64,000 nt of DNA from Labrenzia sp. OB1. GTDB taxonomy: Bacteria > Pseudomonadota > Alphaproteobacteria > Rhizobiales > Stappiaceae. A model generated the notes under the pieces. It worked only from the letters and a program-made list of their open reading frames with translations. It searched no databases and had not been told where the DNA came from. The translations under genes were made by a program, and so were the position numbers. Of this stretch, positions 15,939 through 24,786 are shown one piece after another (position 1 is the stretch's first letter; each line of letters opens with the position of its first letter). The stretch spans positions 1 through 64,000 of the forward strand of contig NZ_JSEP01000012.1 in NCBI RefSeq assembly GCF_001624695.1. Direction: 5' to 3'.

Positions 15939-16922
15939 ATGAAAAAATATCTGCTTACATTCGCGGCGACGGCCGGTCTGCTATCCGCGCAAGCTGCCCA
16001 TGCCACGGAACTTCGGCTGTCTCATCAATGGTCGACCAAAGATGTCAGGCACGCCGTTGCCGAAATCGTCGCCAACGAGGTCGCGGCCGCAGACGTCGAC
16101 CTGAACATCAAGATCTTTCCGTCAAAGTCCTTGTTCAAACCGCGCGAACAGTACCGTCCGTTGAGCCGCGGTCAGCTCGACATGACCGTGTTCCCGCTCA
16201 GCTATGCCGGTGGCCAGCAACCAGCCTTCAACCTCACCCTGATGCCCGGACTGGTAAAGAACCACGATCATGCGTCCCGGCTTTCCAAGTCGCCGTTCAT
16301 GGCCGCGCTGGAGGCCAAGATGGCCGAAGACGACGTCATGGTTCTTGTTCACGGCTATCTGGCAGGCGGTTTTGTCGGCAAGAACAAGTGCATCACAAAG
16401 CCGGCGGATGTGGAGGGTCTGCAAACACGGGCGGCTGGAAAGTCCTTTGAAGAAATGCTTGTGGGCGCCGGGGCTTCCATTGCCTCCATGGCTTCATCCG
16501 AGATTTACAGCGCCATGCAAACCGGCGTGCTCGACGCGGCGAACACCTCGTCGTCGTCGTTCGTATCCTACCGCATCTTCGAACAGGTTGCGTGCTACAC
16601 ACCGGCCGGCGACGTCGCGCTCTGGTTCTTGTACCAACCGTTGTTGATGAACAAGACCGCGTTCGAACGCCTGTCGCAGGCGCAGCAGGACGCCCTTCTG
16701 GCGGCTGCCGCCAAGGCGGAAACCTATTATCTGGAAGAAGCCAAGAAGCAGGACGCGCTCTCCGTCGAGGTCTTCAGGAAAGCCGGCGTGGAAATTGCCG
16801 AGATGTCGCCGCAGGACTTCGCCGCCTGGCAGACCCTGGCGACGGAAACCTCCTACAAATCCTTCGTCGCGAGCGTCCCCGACGGGCAGGAGCTCCTCGA
16901 TATGGCGCTCTCCGTGGAGTGA
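15939..16922 (+). CDS. TRAP transporter substrate-binding protein (DctP family)
   Basis: Periplasmic solute receptor of a tripartite (TRAP) importer. The 327-residue product has a signal peptide cleaved after AAHA (about residue 22), the family start TELRLSHQW, and the central segment LQTRAAGKSFEEML with the arginine that normally binds a substrate carboxylate. ATG 15939 is set by GGAGGAGAG at 15925-15933. The two permease genes follow. The nearby maleate-isomerase-like gene and FCD regulator suggest a dicarboxylate or related acid as cargo. It is a divergent DctP with a cysteine pair (NKCITK, VACYTP), perhaps a disulfide. Confidence 0.9.
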   Translation: MKKYLLTFAATAGLLSAQAAHATELRLSHQWSTKDVRHAVAEIVANEVAAADVDLNIKIFPSKSLFKPREQYRPLSRGQLDMTVFPLSYAGGQQPAFNLTLMPGLVKNHDHASRLSKSPFMAALEAKMAEDDVMVLVHGYLAGGFVGKNKCITKPADVEGLQTRAAGKSFEEMLVGAGASIASMASSEIYSAMQTGVLDAANTSSSSFVSYRIFEQVACYTPAGDVALWFLYQPLLMNKTAFERLSQAQQDALLAAAAKAETYYLEEAKKQDALSVEVFRKAGVEIAEMSPQDFAAWQTLATETSYKSFVASVPDGQELLDMALSVE

Positions 16923-16990
16923 TGGGCCAGTGCGGGCGCGGGTGTTCCGCCCTCGCCCGCACCACTTTCGAAATTTTAGGAGATGTCTCC

Positions 16991-17524
16991 ATGGAAACCA
17001 CCATGCCCGCTCACCCGGTCAAACCGCGCATGTTCCAGCAAGCCGTTTGCTGGATCTCGGAAGTCTCCGGCTGGACAGCAGCTGCGATGATTCTTGGCGC
17101 CGTGTTTCTGACGTGCCAGATGATCTTTGTCAGGTTCGTCCTCAACGCCTCGACCGTCTGGCAAACCGAGGTCGTCGTTTATCTGATGGTCAGCGCCACA
17201 CTTGTCGGACTGGCCTTCGTCCAGAAACACAAGGGCCACGTCAACGTGGACCTTCTGAAGCTGTCGCTGAGCCAGAAGGCTGGCCGATGTCTCGATATCG
17301 TGACCCATTCCGCCGCTATCCTGGTGATCGCTGTCTGTCTCTTCTACGGCTACGAGTTCTGGCATCTCGCGCAATCGCGCGGCTGGACATCCGACACCGT
17401 CACAGCCGTCCCTCTCTGGATCCCCTATCTGGCTTTGCCTGTCGGACTGGGCCTCATGCTGCTGCAATTGATTGCTGATTTTCTGGACGTTCTGTCCGCC
17501 GCACACACCGTGGAGGAAACGTGA
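16991..17524 (+). CDS. TRAP transporter small permease (DctQ family)
   Basis: A 177-residue inner-membrane protein with four predicted membrane segments (about 25-50, 60-80, 100-122, 145-167). The family pattern is seen in FVQKHKGHVNVDLL. It partners the large permease to form the sodium-driven TRAP transporter. TTAGGAG lies upstream of ATG 16991. The stop overlaps the next start (TGATG), giving translational coupling. Confidence 0.9.
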   Translation: METTMPAHPVKPRMFQQAVCWISEVSGWTAAAMILGAVFLTCQMIFVRFVLNASTVWQTEVVVYLMVSATLVGLAFVQKHKGHVNVDLLKLSLSQKAGRCLDIVTHSAAILVIAVCLFYGYEFWHLAQSRGWTSDTVTAVPLWIPYLALPVGLGLMLLQLIADFLDVLSAAHTVEET

Positions 17525-18840
17525 TGGATCCGCTTGTCCTTGGCACGATCATTGGTCTGGCAACGATCTTCGTTCTGTTTTCGGGAATTTCCGTAGCAGT
17601 TGGCCTGCTGCTTGTGTCTGCCGTGTTTCTCCTCACGTTCGACGGCCTGCGGTCATTGGAACTCATGCCTGAAATCCTCTTTGGAAAGCTCGACAGCTTC
17701 GCACTTCTTTCGATCCCCATGTTCATCATCATGGGGGCATCGATTGCCTCGACCCGGGCCGGTGCGGATCTCTACGAAGCCCTTGAGCGATGGTTGACCC
17801 GGGTGCCGGGCGGCCTGGTGGTCTCCAATCTTGGTGCCTGTGCCCTCTTTTCGGCGATGTCCGGATCGAGCCCGGCAACCTGCGCAGCCATTGGAAAGAT
17901 GGGCATTCCGGAGATGCGCAAACGCGGTTATTCCGAAGAAATCGCCACCGGCTCCATTGCCGCCGGCGGGACCCTCGGGATTCTCATCCCGCCCTCCATC
18001 ACCATGATCGTCTACGGCATTGCGACCGAGACCTCGATCGGCCGCCTGTTTCTGGCCGGTGTCGTACCCGGGTTGTTACTGGTTGGCCTCTTCATGGCCT
18101 GGTCGATCTATGCCACATGGGTGTCCGGTGAACGGGCTGGCCTGGGTCGCGTCACCTACAGCTGGCGCCAGCGATTTGAAATCATACCCCGGGTTCTGCC
18201 GTTTATCGCGATCATCATCGGCGTGCTCTACGCCATGTACGGCGGTGTCGCGACCCCTTCGGAAACTGCGGCCGTCGGCGCTCTGCTGTGCCTGTTGGTA
18301 TCGATGATCGTCTACAAGCTGGAGCGGCCTTCGGCGCTCTGGTCGGTCCTGCGCGACAGCACCAGGGAAAGCGTGATGATCCTGTTCATCATCGCGGCGG
18401 CCGGGGTATTTTCCTACATGCTGTCCAGCCTGTTCATCACCCAGGCGATTGCCGCGTGGATCAGCGAACTGGAGGTCAACCGCTGGGTTCTGTTGGGTGC
18501 AATCAACATGTTCCTGATCGTTGCAGGCTTCTTTCTTCCGCCTGTTGCCGTGATCCTGATGACAGCGCCGATCCTTCTGCCGGTCATCACCGGTGCCGGA
18601 TTCGATCCGATCTGGTTCGCCGTTGTCCTGACCATCAACATGGAGATCGGTCTGATCTCACCGCCGGTGGGACTGAACCTTTACGTGATCAACGGCATCG
18701 CACCGGACATCTCGCTGCGCAAGATTCTGCTGGGCTCCCTGCCCTTCGTGGGATGCATGCTGATCGCCATTGTCCTTTTGTGTCTGTTTCCCGGTCTCGC
18801 CACCTGGTTACCCAACTTCGTGATGGGCCCCGCGCTTTAA
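17524..18840 (+). CDS. TRAP transporter large permease (DctM family)
   Basis: A 438-residue inner-membrane permease with about 12 hydrophobic segments, the ion-coupled translocation subunit of the TRAP system. Family markers are LDSFALLSIPMFIIMG, GAAxSA-like SAMSGSSPATCAAIG, GTLGILIPPSITMIVYG and the late NMEIGLISPPVGLNLYV. ATG 17524 is used; GTG 17521 directly before it is possible. It is the third gene of the operon begun by the binding protein. Confidence 0.93.
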   Translation: MDPLVLGTIIGLATIFVLFSGISVAVGLLLVSAVFLLTFDGLRSLELMPEILFGKLDSFALLSIPMFIIMGASIASTRAGADLYEALERWLTRVPGGLVVSNLGACALFSAMSGSSPATCAAIGKMGIPEMRKRGYSEEIATGSIAAGGTLGILIPPSITMIVYGIATETSIGRLFLAGVVPGLLLVGLFMAWSIYATWVSGERAGLGRVTYSWRQRFEIIPRVLPFIAIIIGVLYAMYGGVATPSETAAVGALLCLLVSMIVYKLERPSALWSVLRDSTRESVMILFIIAAAGVFSYMLSSLFITQAIAAWISELEVNRWVLLGAINMFLIVAGFFLPPVAVILMTAPILLPVITGAGFDPIWFAVVLTINMEIGLISPPVGLNLYVINGIAPDISLRKILLGSLPFVGCMLIAIVLLCLFPGLATWLPNFVMGPAL

Positions 18841-18873
18841 GCGCCGCCCCCCCTTGAAAATAGGAGGTATGTT

Positions 18874-19659
18874 ATGTCTCGCGCATACAGTACTCGCCGT
18901 ATCGGTCTTATCGTCCCGAGTTCCAATGTCACCATGGAAACCGAAATCCCGGCGCTTTTGAAGGCTCGAGAAGCCATCCTGCCCGATCGGTTCACGTTCC
19001 ACTCCTCGCGCATGCGAATGAAGGCGGTGGTCAAGGAAGAGCTGGAGGCGATGGATGCCGACAGCCTCCGCTGCGCCACCGAACTCTCGGACGCTGCCGT
19101 CGACGTCCAGACTTATGCGTGTCTTGTGGCAATCATGTCGATGGGTCTCGGCTATCATCGGACCTCGTCTGAAAAACTCCATCGGGCAACGGTTGACAAT
19201 GGATGCCCAACACCGGTTCTGAACTCCGCCGGGGCTTTGGTGGACAGCCTGAAAGAGATGGGGTTCAAGAATGTCTCCATCATTTGTCCCTACATGAAAC
19301 CGCTGACGAAGCTGGTTGTCGACTACATCGAGCATGAAGGCGTCGAAGTTCAGGATTTTCTCGCACTCGAGATTGCGGACAACCTGGAGGTCGCCTCCCA
19401 GAATCCGGCGGCACCGGCTGAACTTTGGCGCAAGCTGGATGTCAGGGGCGTTGACGCCATTGTCGCTTCAGCCTGTGTGCAAATGCCTTCTCTTCCGGCG
19501 ATTGAAATGATTGAGCGTGCCTCAGGCCTGCCGACGGTGTCGGCAGCAGTCGCGACGACCCGCAAAATCCTTCAAAGCCTTGAGCTGACAGAAGTGGCAC
19601 CGGGCGGTGGAGCCCTTTTGTCCGGTGGGCAACTTGCGAGGCTGCCAAAGGTTGCCTGA
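18874..19659 (+). CDS. Maleate isomerase-like Asp/Glu racemase superfamily enzyme
   Basis: A 261-residue protein with the start RIGLIVPSSNVTMETEIP, typical of maleate cis-trans isomerases and arylmalonate decarboxylases. Two cysteines sit at the two catalytic positions: Cys83 (VQTYACLVAIMS) and Cys201 (ASACVQMPSL), 118 residues apart, the same distance as the catalytic pair of characterised maleate isomerase. The presence of both cysteines favours isomerase over decarboxylase. It follows the TRAP operon by 33 bases with AGGAGG (18862-18867), so it probably acts on the imported acid, making fumarate from maleate or an analogous reaction. Confidence 0.75.
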   Translation: MSRAYSTRRIGLIVPSSNVTMETEIPALLKAREAILPDRFTFHSSRMRMKAVVKEELEAMDADSLRCATELSDAAVDVQTYACLVAIMSMGLGYHRTSSEKLHRATVDNGCPTPVLNSAGALVDSLKEMGFKNVSIICPYMKPLTKLVVDYIEHEGVEVQDFLALEIADNLEVASQNPAAPAELWRKLDVRGVDAIVASACVQMPSLPAIEMIERASGLPTVSAAVATTRKILQSLELTEVAPGGGALLSGGQLARLPKVA

Positions 19660-19669
19660 TCTTGTCCCG

Positions 19670-20470
19670 ATGGCAGAACCGGAGATGAAACCTGACGAGG
19701 TCGCGATCTACCAGATCACGCAGGCAACGACCGCGACCTTTGCGGATCTCTATCTTCGTCAAACGTTCCTGTTTTTTGTCGAAAGCGGATCAAAAAAGGT
19801 CGTTGGTCCCACGCAGGACCTGATCGGCCACGAAGGAGACCTGTTGGTTTTTCCGGCAGGCTCCATCGTTACGATGGAAAACCGGACGGTGTTGGACCGC
19901 ACCTATCGCGCACTGGGTGTCGCTTACCCGGACTCTTCGATTGCACGGATCTTCGACGATTGTCCTGCGGCGAAAGCCGCTGATCACGTTCAGGTTTTGA
20001 AAGCTGATCCCTTTCGCCCCCTGGACCTTGTGCCAATCATTCACGAAACGCGCGACCACCCTTCCTTACCGATGGTGCTTCGTGAACACCGGCTTCTGGA
20101 ACCGCTCATATGGTTACGGGAAAACGGCGTCCACCTTGCACCGGGGCAGACGGAAACGCCGATGGGCAGAGTCCGCCGTCTGATCGAACAAGACCTCAGC
20201 CATCCCTGGCGGGCTTCTGACGTGGCCCGACAGATGGCAATGAGCGAGGCCACATTGCGGCGCTGGCTCGGCACGACAGGTCAGGGGTTCTCGAAAATCC
20301 TGATGAACACGAGACTGGAGCACGGCTTGAGCCTCCTTCAAACCACGGATCGTCCGATCTCGACCATCGCATTCGATTGTGGCTTCAAGACGCCGTCACA
20401 TTTCTCGGACGCCTTCCGCAAGCGTTTCGCCATTGCCCCCAAACAGATCCGTGTCACGGCAAAAAAGTGA
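19670..20470 (+). CDS. AraC-family transcriptional regulator
   Basis: A 266-residue regulator with a cupin-like N-terminal half (about 10-120) and a C-terminal AraC DNA-binding domain: VARQMAMSEATLRRWL (first helix-turn-helix) and TIAFDCGFKTPSHFSDAFRK (second). It starts 10 bases after the maleate isomerase-like gene on the same strand, probably in the same operon. ATG 19685 is an alternative start. It may be an activator of the cluster in addition to the GntR regulator. Confidence 0.88.
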   Translation: MAEPEMKPDEVAIYQITQATTATFADLYLRQTFLFFVESGSKKVVGPTQDLIGHEGDLLVFPAGSIVTMENRTVLDRTYRALGVAYPDSSIARIFDDCPAAKAADHVQVLKADPFRPLDLVPIIHETRDHPSLPMVLREHRLLEPLIWLRENGVHLAPGQTETPMGRVRRLIEQDLSHPWRASDVARQMAMSEATLRRWLGTTGQGFSKILMNTRLEHGLSLLQTTDRPISTIAFDCGFKTPSHFSDAFRKRFAIAPKQIRVTAKK

Positions 20471-20566
20471 TCGTTTCCCGACACTCTCTGAGCGCCACCC
20501 GGAAGCAGCAGAACCTGCTGGCAACTATGTTCAGATCATCGAAGCCACATATGAAAGGAATGCCAG

Positions 20567-21100
20567 ATGCTTCTGAAAACGCTTTTTTCTTCGGCAGTTA
20601 TCCTCGGTGCGCTCGCATCAACCGCTGCTGCCGAAACGTTTCGTCTGACCAGCACATCGATTGCGGAAGGGCAGCATATGGACGCTGCGCACGTGTTCCA
20701 GGGTTTCGGCTGTGAAGGTGGCAATCAAGCCCCGGACCTGGCCTGGTCAGGCGCACCCGAGGGCACCAGGAGTTTTGCCGTCACCGCTTACGATCCGGAT
20801 GCGCCGACCGGTTCGGGCTGGTGGCACTGGTTCGCCTTCAATATCCCGGCCGATATCACCGAACTGCCCGCAGGCGAAGCTATCCCGGATGGCGCCATCG
20901 AGCTGGCCAACGACTATGGATCCATTGGCTTCGGCGGCGCTTGCCCCCCGCCGGGTGAGGTACACCGCTATCAGTTCACCGTTCATGCACTCGGCACAGT
21001 GCTGGAAATCGACGATGGCGTCAGCAATGCCCTGGCCGGGTATATGGTCAACGCGAACAGTCTTGCCACCGCATCGATCACGGCGGTGTACACGCGTTAG
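20567..21100 (+). CDS. YbhB/YbcL-type PEBP family protein, secreted
   Basis: A 177-residue phosphatidylethanolamine-binding-protein-like protein with a signal peptide cleaved after STAAA (about residue 22). The PEBP pattern is seen in PDLAWSGAPEGTRSFAVTA, YDPDAPTGSGWWHWFAFNIP and GGACPPPGEVHRYQFTVHAL. Bacterial members are mostly of unknown role, possibly ligand binding or protease inhibition in the periplasm. ATGAAAGGAATGCC upstream gives an AAAGGA site. It stands alone after the AraC gene. Confidence 0.88.
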   Translation: MLLKTLFSSAVILGALASTAAAETFRLTSTSIAEGQHMDAAHVFQGFGCEGGNQAPDLAWSGAPEGTRSFAVTAYDPDAPTGSGWWHWFAFNIPADITELPAGEAIPDGAIELANDYGSIGFGGACPPPGEVHRYQFTVHALGTVLEIDDGVSNALAGYMVNANSLATASITAVYTR

Positions 21101-21434
21101 CTCCAACACCTAGCACGCAGTCTGCAGTCATGACCTCGGCCGCCCGAACGTTTGATCGCAAAGGGCGACCGGGGATTTGTCGTGACAGCCTTCACTATTT
21201 GGTGCTGCTTTGTTGATTGGTTGCCCCCATTGATTGCGGGAATTCATGTCTTGCAAGGCGCTGCCGGGGTTACTTACGACACCGGAAATTCTCATTAACA
21301 GGACGGCAGAAGTCGTTAGAGGCATACTCTAGCCACCCTGCCCCGTGGCAACTTCCAGGCTATGGTTGCATTTACGTTGGAAATCACAGCGGTAAATCAG
21401 CAAAGTACGGGCCAGAGAATTAGGGAGCAGATCA
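21101..21434. other. Intergenic region, no gene seen
   Basis: About 330 bases between the PEBP gene and the nitrilase-like gene. No frame has a recognisable product or a good start site. No hairpin followed by T residues was found. The last 40 bases become purine-rich toward the next start. Confidence 0.5.
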
Positions 21435-22271
21435 TTGAAAATTGCGGCGGCTCAAACCGTTGTTTCGGACGACCTGTCTGCAAATGCAGCGGAAATCAAG
21501 CAAGTGCTGCTGCACTCTGCCCGGCAGGGAGTCCAGCTGGTAAATTTCTGTGAAGGCGCACTTTCAGGTTATTCAAAGGCACAGATCAGTTCGCCGGACT
21601 GCTGGGCGTCGTTTGACTGGACGGCCCAGGAGACCGAATTGCGGCGGATTGCGGATCTTTGCCGCGAACTGAGAGTATTCGCTGTCGTGGGAGGTGCGCA
21701 CAAGCTCTCGACCGATTCATGTCCCCACAACAGTCTATATATTTTCTCGGATTCTGGAGACTTGCTCACCAGGTACGATAAGCGCTTCCTATCGAACTCC
21801 GAAATCAACGGCTGGTACACGCCCGGTGTTGACCCGACCATTTTCGACGTCGACGGATATCGGTTCGGTTGCGCACTCTGCATAGAATCGCAGTTCCCGG
21901 AAGTCTTCATGGAATACGAACAACTCGGCGCGGACGCGGTTCTTTTCGGTTCGTATGGCATTCCGGAACACTTTCAGATTGCACTGAGGGCACACGCGGG
22001 TCTGAACTGCTTTTGGATCAGCGCCGCAACACCCGCGCAGGAAGCACACAAAGGTCCCGCCGGAATTGTTGGGCCCGACGGCGTATGGTCCTCACGAAGC
22101 CTGGTATCCGCAACGTCCTGTTTTTCCATGGCTGTTCTGGACCGTAATGATCCTGCTTATGAAATCCCGCTCCAGAAAGCCCGCCCATGGCGGGCAAAGG
22201 CCCGTCTCGGTAGCATCTATCAGGAAAAAACGGTTATGGATGAACGGAGCCAAAACAAAAGCGCCTACTGA
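21435..22271 (+). CDS. Carbon-nitrogen hydrolase (nitrilase superfamily)
   Basis: A 278-residue amidase/nitrilase-fold enzyme that hydrolyses a nonpeptide C-N bond. The catalytic triad is visible: Glu40 (NFCEGALSGY), Lys116 (RYDKRFLS) and Cys149 (GCALCIESQFPE). The start is TTG 21435 with GGGAG about nine bases upstream, which gives the family start KIAAAQTVV. The substrate cannot be told; the pattern fits general amidases. Downstream a VOC-family gene follows by 54 bases on the same strand. Confidence 0.85.
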   Translation: MKIAAAQTVVSDDLSANAAEIKQVLLHSARQGVQLVNFCEGALSGYSKAQISSPDCWASFDWTAQETELRRIADLCRELRVFAVVGGAHKLSTDSCPHNSLYIFSDSGDLLTRYDKRFLSNSEINGWYTPGVDPTIFDVDGYRFGCALCIESQFPEVFMEYEQLGADAVLFGSYGIPEHFQIALRAHAGLNCFWISAATPAQEAHKGPAGIVGPDGVWSSRSLVSATSCFSMAVLDRNDPAYEIPLQKARPWRAKARLGSIYQEKTVMDERSQNKSAY

Positions 22272-22325
22272 GACCGCATTTCTCCCGACCGGTAGGTGTG
22301 TCATCGAATACAAGGAACACACGGC

Positions 22326-22742
22326 ATGATCGCCTATGTCACTGTCGGCGCTGATGACATCCCTCGCGCGAAACGATTCTACTCGGCATTCCTGCCGGCC
22401 CTTGAATACCAGCTGGAGGAAGGGCCTGAGGGCCTGAGCTACACGCTGCCGGAACAACCGGGCCAGTCTGTCGCTCTGCCGGATTTCTACGTTAAACCAC
22501 CCTTCGATGGACATCCGGCCTCGGCTGGAAACGGTACAATGATCGCATTCGAGGCCAGGGATCAAAAGCGGGTTCGTGACCTGCACTCGGCCGCGCTCGC
22601 GGCTGGTGGCTTTGACGAGGGCCAGCCCGGCTTCCGTGACGCGTATGGACCTCGTTTTTATGTTGGCTACCTTAGAGACCCTCAAGGCAACAAGATCGCT
22701 CTGTTCTCCAGCAATCCGGAAGACCCCGGAAGAGAGGATTAA
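22326..22742 (+). CDS. VOC-family protein (glyoxalase/bleomycin-resistance fold)
   Basis: A 138-residue two-module vicinal-oxygen-chelate protein: MIAYVTVGADDIPRAKRFYS opens the first beta-alpha-beta unit and GPRFYVGYLRDPQGNKIALF closes the second. Such proteins are metal-dependent lyases, isomerases or binding proteins. No specific substrate is indicated. It follows the nitrilase-like gene. Confidence 0.8.
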   Translation: MIAYVTVGADDIPRAKRFYSAFLPALEYQLEEGPEGLSYTLPEQPGQSVALPDFYVKPPFDGHPASAGNGTMIAFEARDQKRVRDLHSAALAAGGFDEGQPGFRDAYGPRFYVGYLRDPQGNKIALFSSNPEDPGRED

Positions 22743-22965
22743 CGCTGGCTAGACGGGCTGCGACATCGCTTTGTTCCAGGGATTGCTCCACAAATGCTAG
22801 TTTACGGAGTCCGATGGAAGCGCGGTTGTCGACGGTTTTTGCTGCTCCCGGGATAAAAGTCATTCGCTCTGAAGCATGACGTCGGCGCAGATGCAGGAGG
22901 TACGGTTTCCAGCTCCAGGTCACCGTTTTTTTGATCTGCAACAGGTGGTGTCGGTACTCTGGAGG

Positions 22966-23664
22966 TCAAAAGCCGGACAACCTGTCAAAGACCCAAAACG
23001 CAGATATGCCTCCGATTGGATAGATGCCAGTCACCCGGAAGATGCCCTGAAGAGGAAAGCTGTCAAAGACAAAAACAGCAAGGCGTTTGGCGGCGAACCC
23101 GGCGCACAATACCGTGCCGACAAACAGCAGCTGGCCAATCTCGACGCCCAGGTCAAAGGACAGGAGGGCAAGTGGCACTTCGGATTGCGGCAGGCCTATC
23201 TCACGCAGTGCGCTGGCAAAACCGAACCCGTGCAGCAAGCCGAAAACAAACGATAAAATCCAGGGCTTGCGCTCGGACAAGCGCTCTTGGCCCTCTTCAC
23301 TTTGCAGCAACTCAGATGCGAAAAACACGATAGAAAGAGCAATTACGGCCTCTACCGGCGGTCCGGGCAGCGTCACCCAGCCAAATGTTGCGGCGGCCAT
23401 CGTGAGGCTGTGAGCGACCGTAAAGGCCGTGATCGCCCCGATCAACTTGCGTCGTCCGGAAATCAGCAGCAGCAGCGCAAAGACAAACAGCAGATGATCG
23501 GCACCGGCCAGGATATGCTCCACACCCAAGGGCAGATAGCTTTTAACAACGCTGAATGTGGAGACGCCATGGACACAGGTCTCCTGGACCAGACCTGTCA
23601 GTGTTTTTTGAACCGAGCGATTACGGTTCGAGAAAAGGCAGGATACAGGAGCGCGCGCAGGCAA
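22966..23664 (-). CDS. HupE/UreJ_2-family membrane protein, N-terminally short
   Basis: A 232-residue protein with six or seven hydrophobic segments and the HupE/UreJ_2 signature GVEHILAGADHLLFVFALLL, plus TVAHSLTMAAATFG and FVFGLLHGFGFASAL, whose histidines may bind metal. Homologues usually carry an extra periplasmic N-terminal domain of roughly 120-150 residues. Here only about 45 poorly hydrophobic residues precede the first segment, and their sequence (MPARAPVSCLFSNRNRSVQ) does not look native. The gene may therefore be truncated and decayed at its 5' end. Proposed roles of the family are nickel/cobalt-type transport or general membrane function. Confidence 0.65.
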   Translation of the reverse strand: MPARAPVSCLFSNRNRSVQKTLTGLVQETCVHGVSTFSVVKSYLPLGVEHILAGADHLLFVFALLLLISGRRKLIGAITAFTVAHSLTMAAATFGWVTLPGPPVEAVIALSIVFFASELLQSEEGQERLSERKPWILSFVFGLLHGFGFASALREIGLPQSEVPLALLSFDLGVEIGQLLFVGTVLCAGFAAKRLAVFVFDSFPLQGIFRVTGIYPIGGISAFWVFDRLSGF

Positions 23665-23771
23665 GATTTACCTGCTTCCACTTTGACGAAGCCCGATTGC
23701 CTTATCGCTGCATCAGGCAACTGAAAACCCACTGAGTAGGGCCTGGTGATGCAACAACAGGCCCACGCCAC

Positions 23772-24761
23772 TCACCCCCAGGTCTGATCGAAAAGCCGCA
23801 TCCAGTTGCCACCCAGGATCTTGACTATACGATCCTCACTCCAGCCCCGCCGCTGCATTTCCGCAGTTAGATTGCCGAATTCACGACTGTGACGAATACC
23901 CTCCGGCTTCGAAATCTTGGCAGAGCCGAAGTCGGCCAGGATGCGGCCGGTACCCTTGTCCTTGTTGGCCCATATCAGCCAGGGTCCGGGACGCGAGCGA
24001 TTGTGATTGAAGTCCGTGCCGATGGCGACGTGATCCTCGCCTACAAGATCAAGCGTATGTTCCAGGGCATCTACCACATCCGCAACCGTCGCGTTGTTGC
24101 CATTTGCCAACCCCGGGGCAAATAGCGAAGTGCCGATCACGCCTCCCTTGGCGGCACAGGCCTGAAAGACCTCGTCTGGCTTGTTGCGCGGCACGTCGAA
24201 AAGTGCACTTGGCAGGCAATGGGTGATTGCGACCGGCTTGCGGGAATACTCGATGGTGTCCAGCGAAGTCTGAATGCCCACGTGGCTCAAGTCGATCAGG
24301 ATGCCGCTTTCGTCCATGGCGTCCACAGCCTCGCGGCCAAAACCGGTCAGGCCGCTGTCTTTCGCTTCCAGATACCCGGCGCCAAAGAAGTTCTGGGTAT
24401 TGTAGGTAAGCTGCATGATGTTCACGCCGAGATCCTTGAACAGCGCGAAATAATCAAGCCGGTCCTCGATGGGCGAGGTGTTTTGCCACCCCATGATAAT
24501 CCCCACCTTACCCTCTGCCTTGGCCCGCCGGATGTCGTCGGTCGTACGGATGGCCATGGCGATATCGACGTTTTCCGCCAGTTTCTCGCGCCACATGGAG
24601 ATATATTCCATGCCCCCCCTGAAGTTCTCCCACAACACGGAAGAGGCATTGATAGCGCTGACGCCGCCTTGCTGCGCATCAAGCAGCAGTTCGCGATTGA
24701 AGTCCGAGCATTGCAGCGCGTCGATAACAATCGAGCCTGCATGAAGGTCGTTGGAAGTCAT
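23772..24761 (-). CDS. Membrane dipeptidase-like hydrolase (peptidase M19)
   Basis: A 329-residue TIM-barrel hydrolase of the renal dipeptidase family, which in mammals cleaves Cys-Gly and leukotriene D4-type conjugates. Retained motifs are LIDLSHVGIQ, ITHCLPSALFD and IGTDFNHN (metal or substrate residues). The usual N-terminal DxHxD metal motif is not seen: the start reads IVIDALQCSD, so one metal site may be altered. No signal peptide is present, so it is cytoplasmic. It is the distal gene of a minus-strand run with the monooxygenase and LysR regulator. A dipeptidase or related amidohydrolase role in the sulfur-compound pathway is inferred. Confidence 0.8.
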   Translation of the reverse strand: MTSNDLHAGSIVIDALQCSDFNRELLLDAQQGGVSAINASSVLWENFRGGMEYISMWREKLAENVDIAMAIRTTDDIRRAKAEGKVGIIMGWQNTSPIEDRLDYFALFKDLGVNIMQLTYNTQNFFGAGYLEAKDSGLTGFGREAVDAMDESGILIDLSHVGIQTSLDTIEYSRKPVAITHCLPSALFDVPRNKPDEVFQACAAKGGVIGTSLFAPGLANGNNATVADVVDALEHTLDLVGEDHVAIGTDFNHNRSRPGPWLIWANKDKGTGRILADFGSAKISKPEGIRHSREFGNLTAEMQRRGWSEDRIVKILGGNWMRLFDQTWG

Positions 24762-24786
24762 GAGTAAAACCTTGTTGGAAGAGGTC

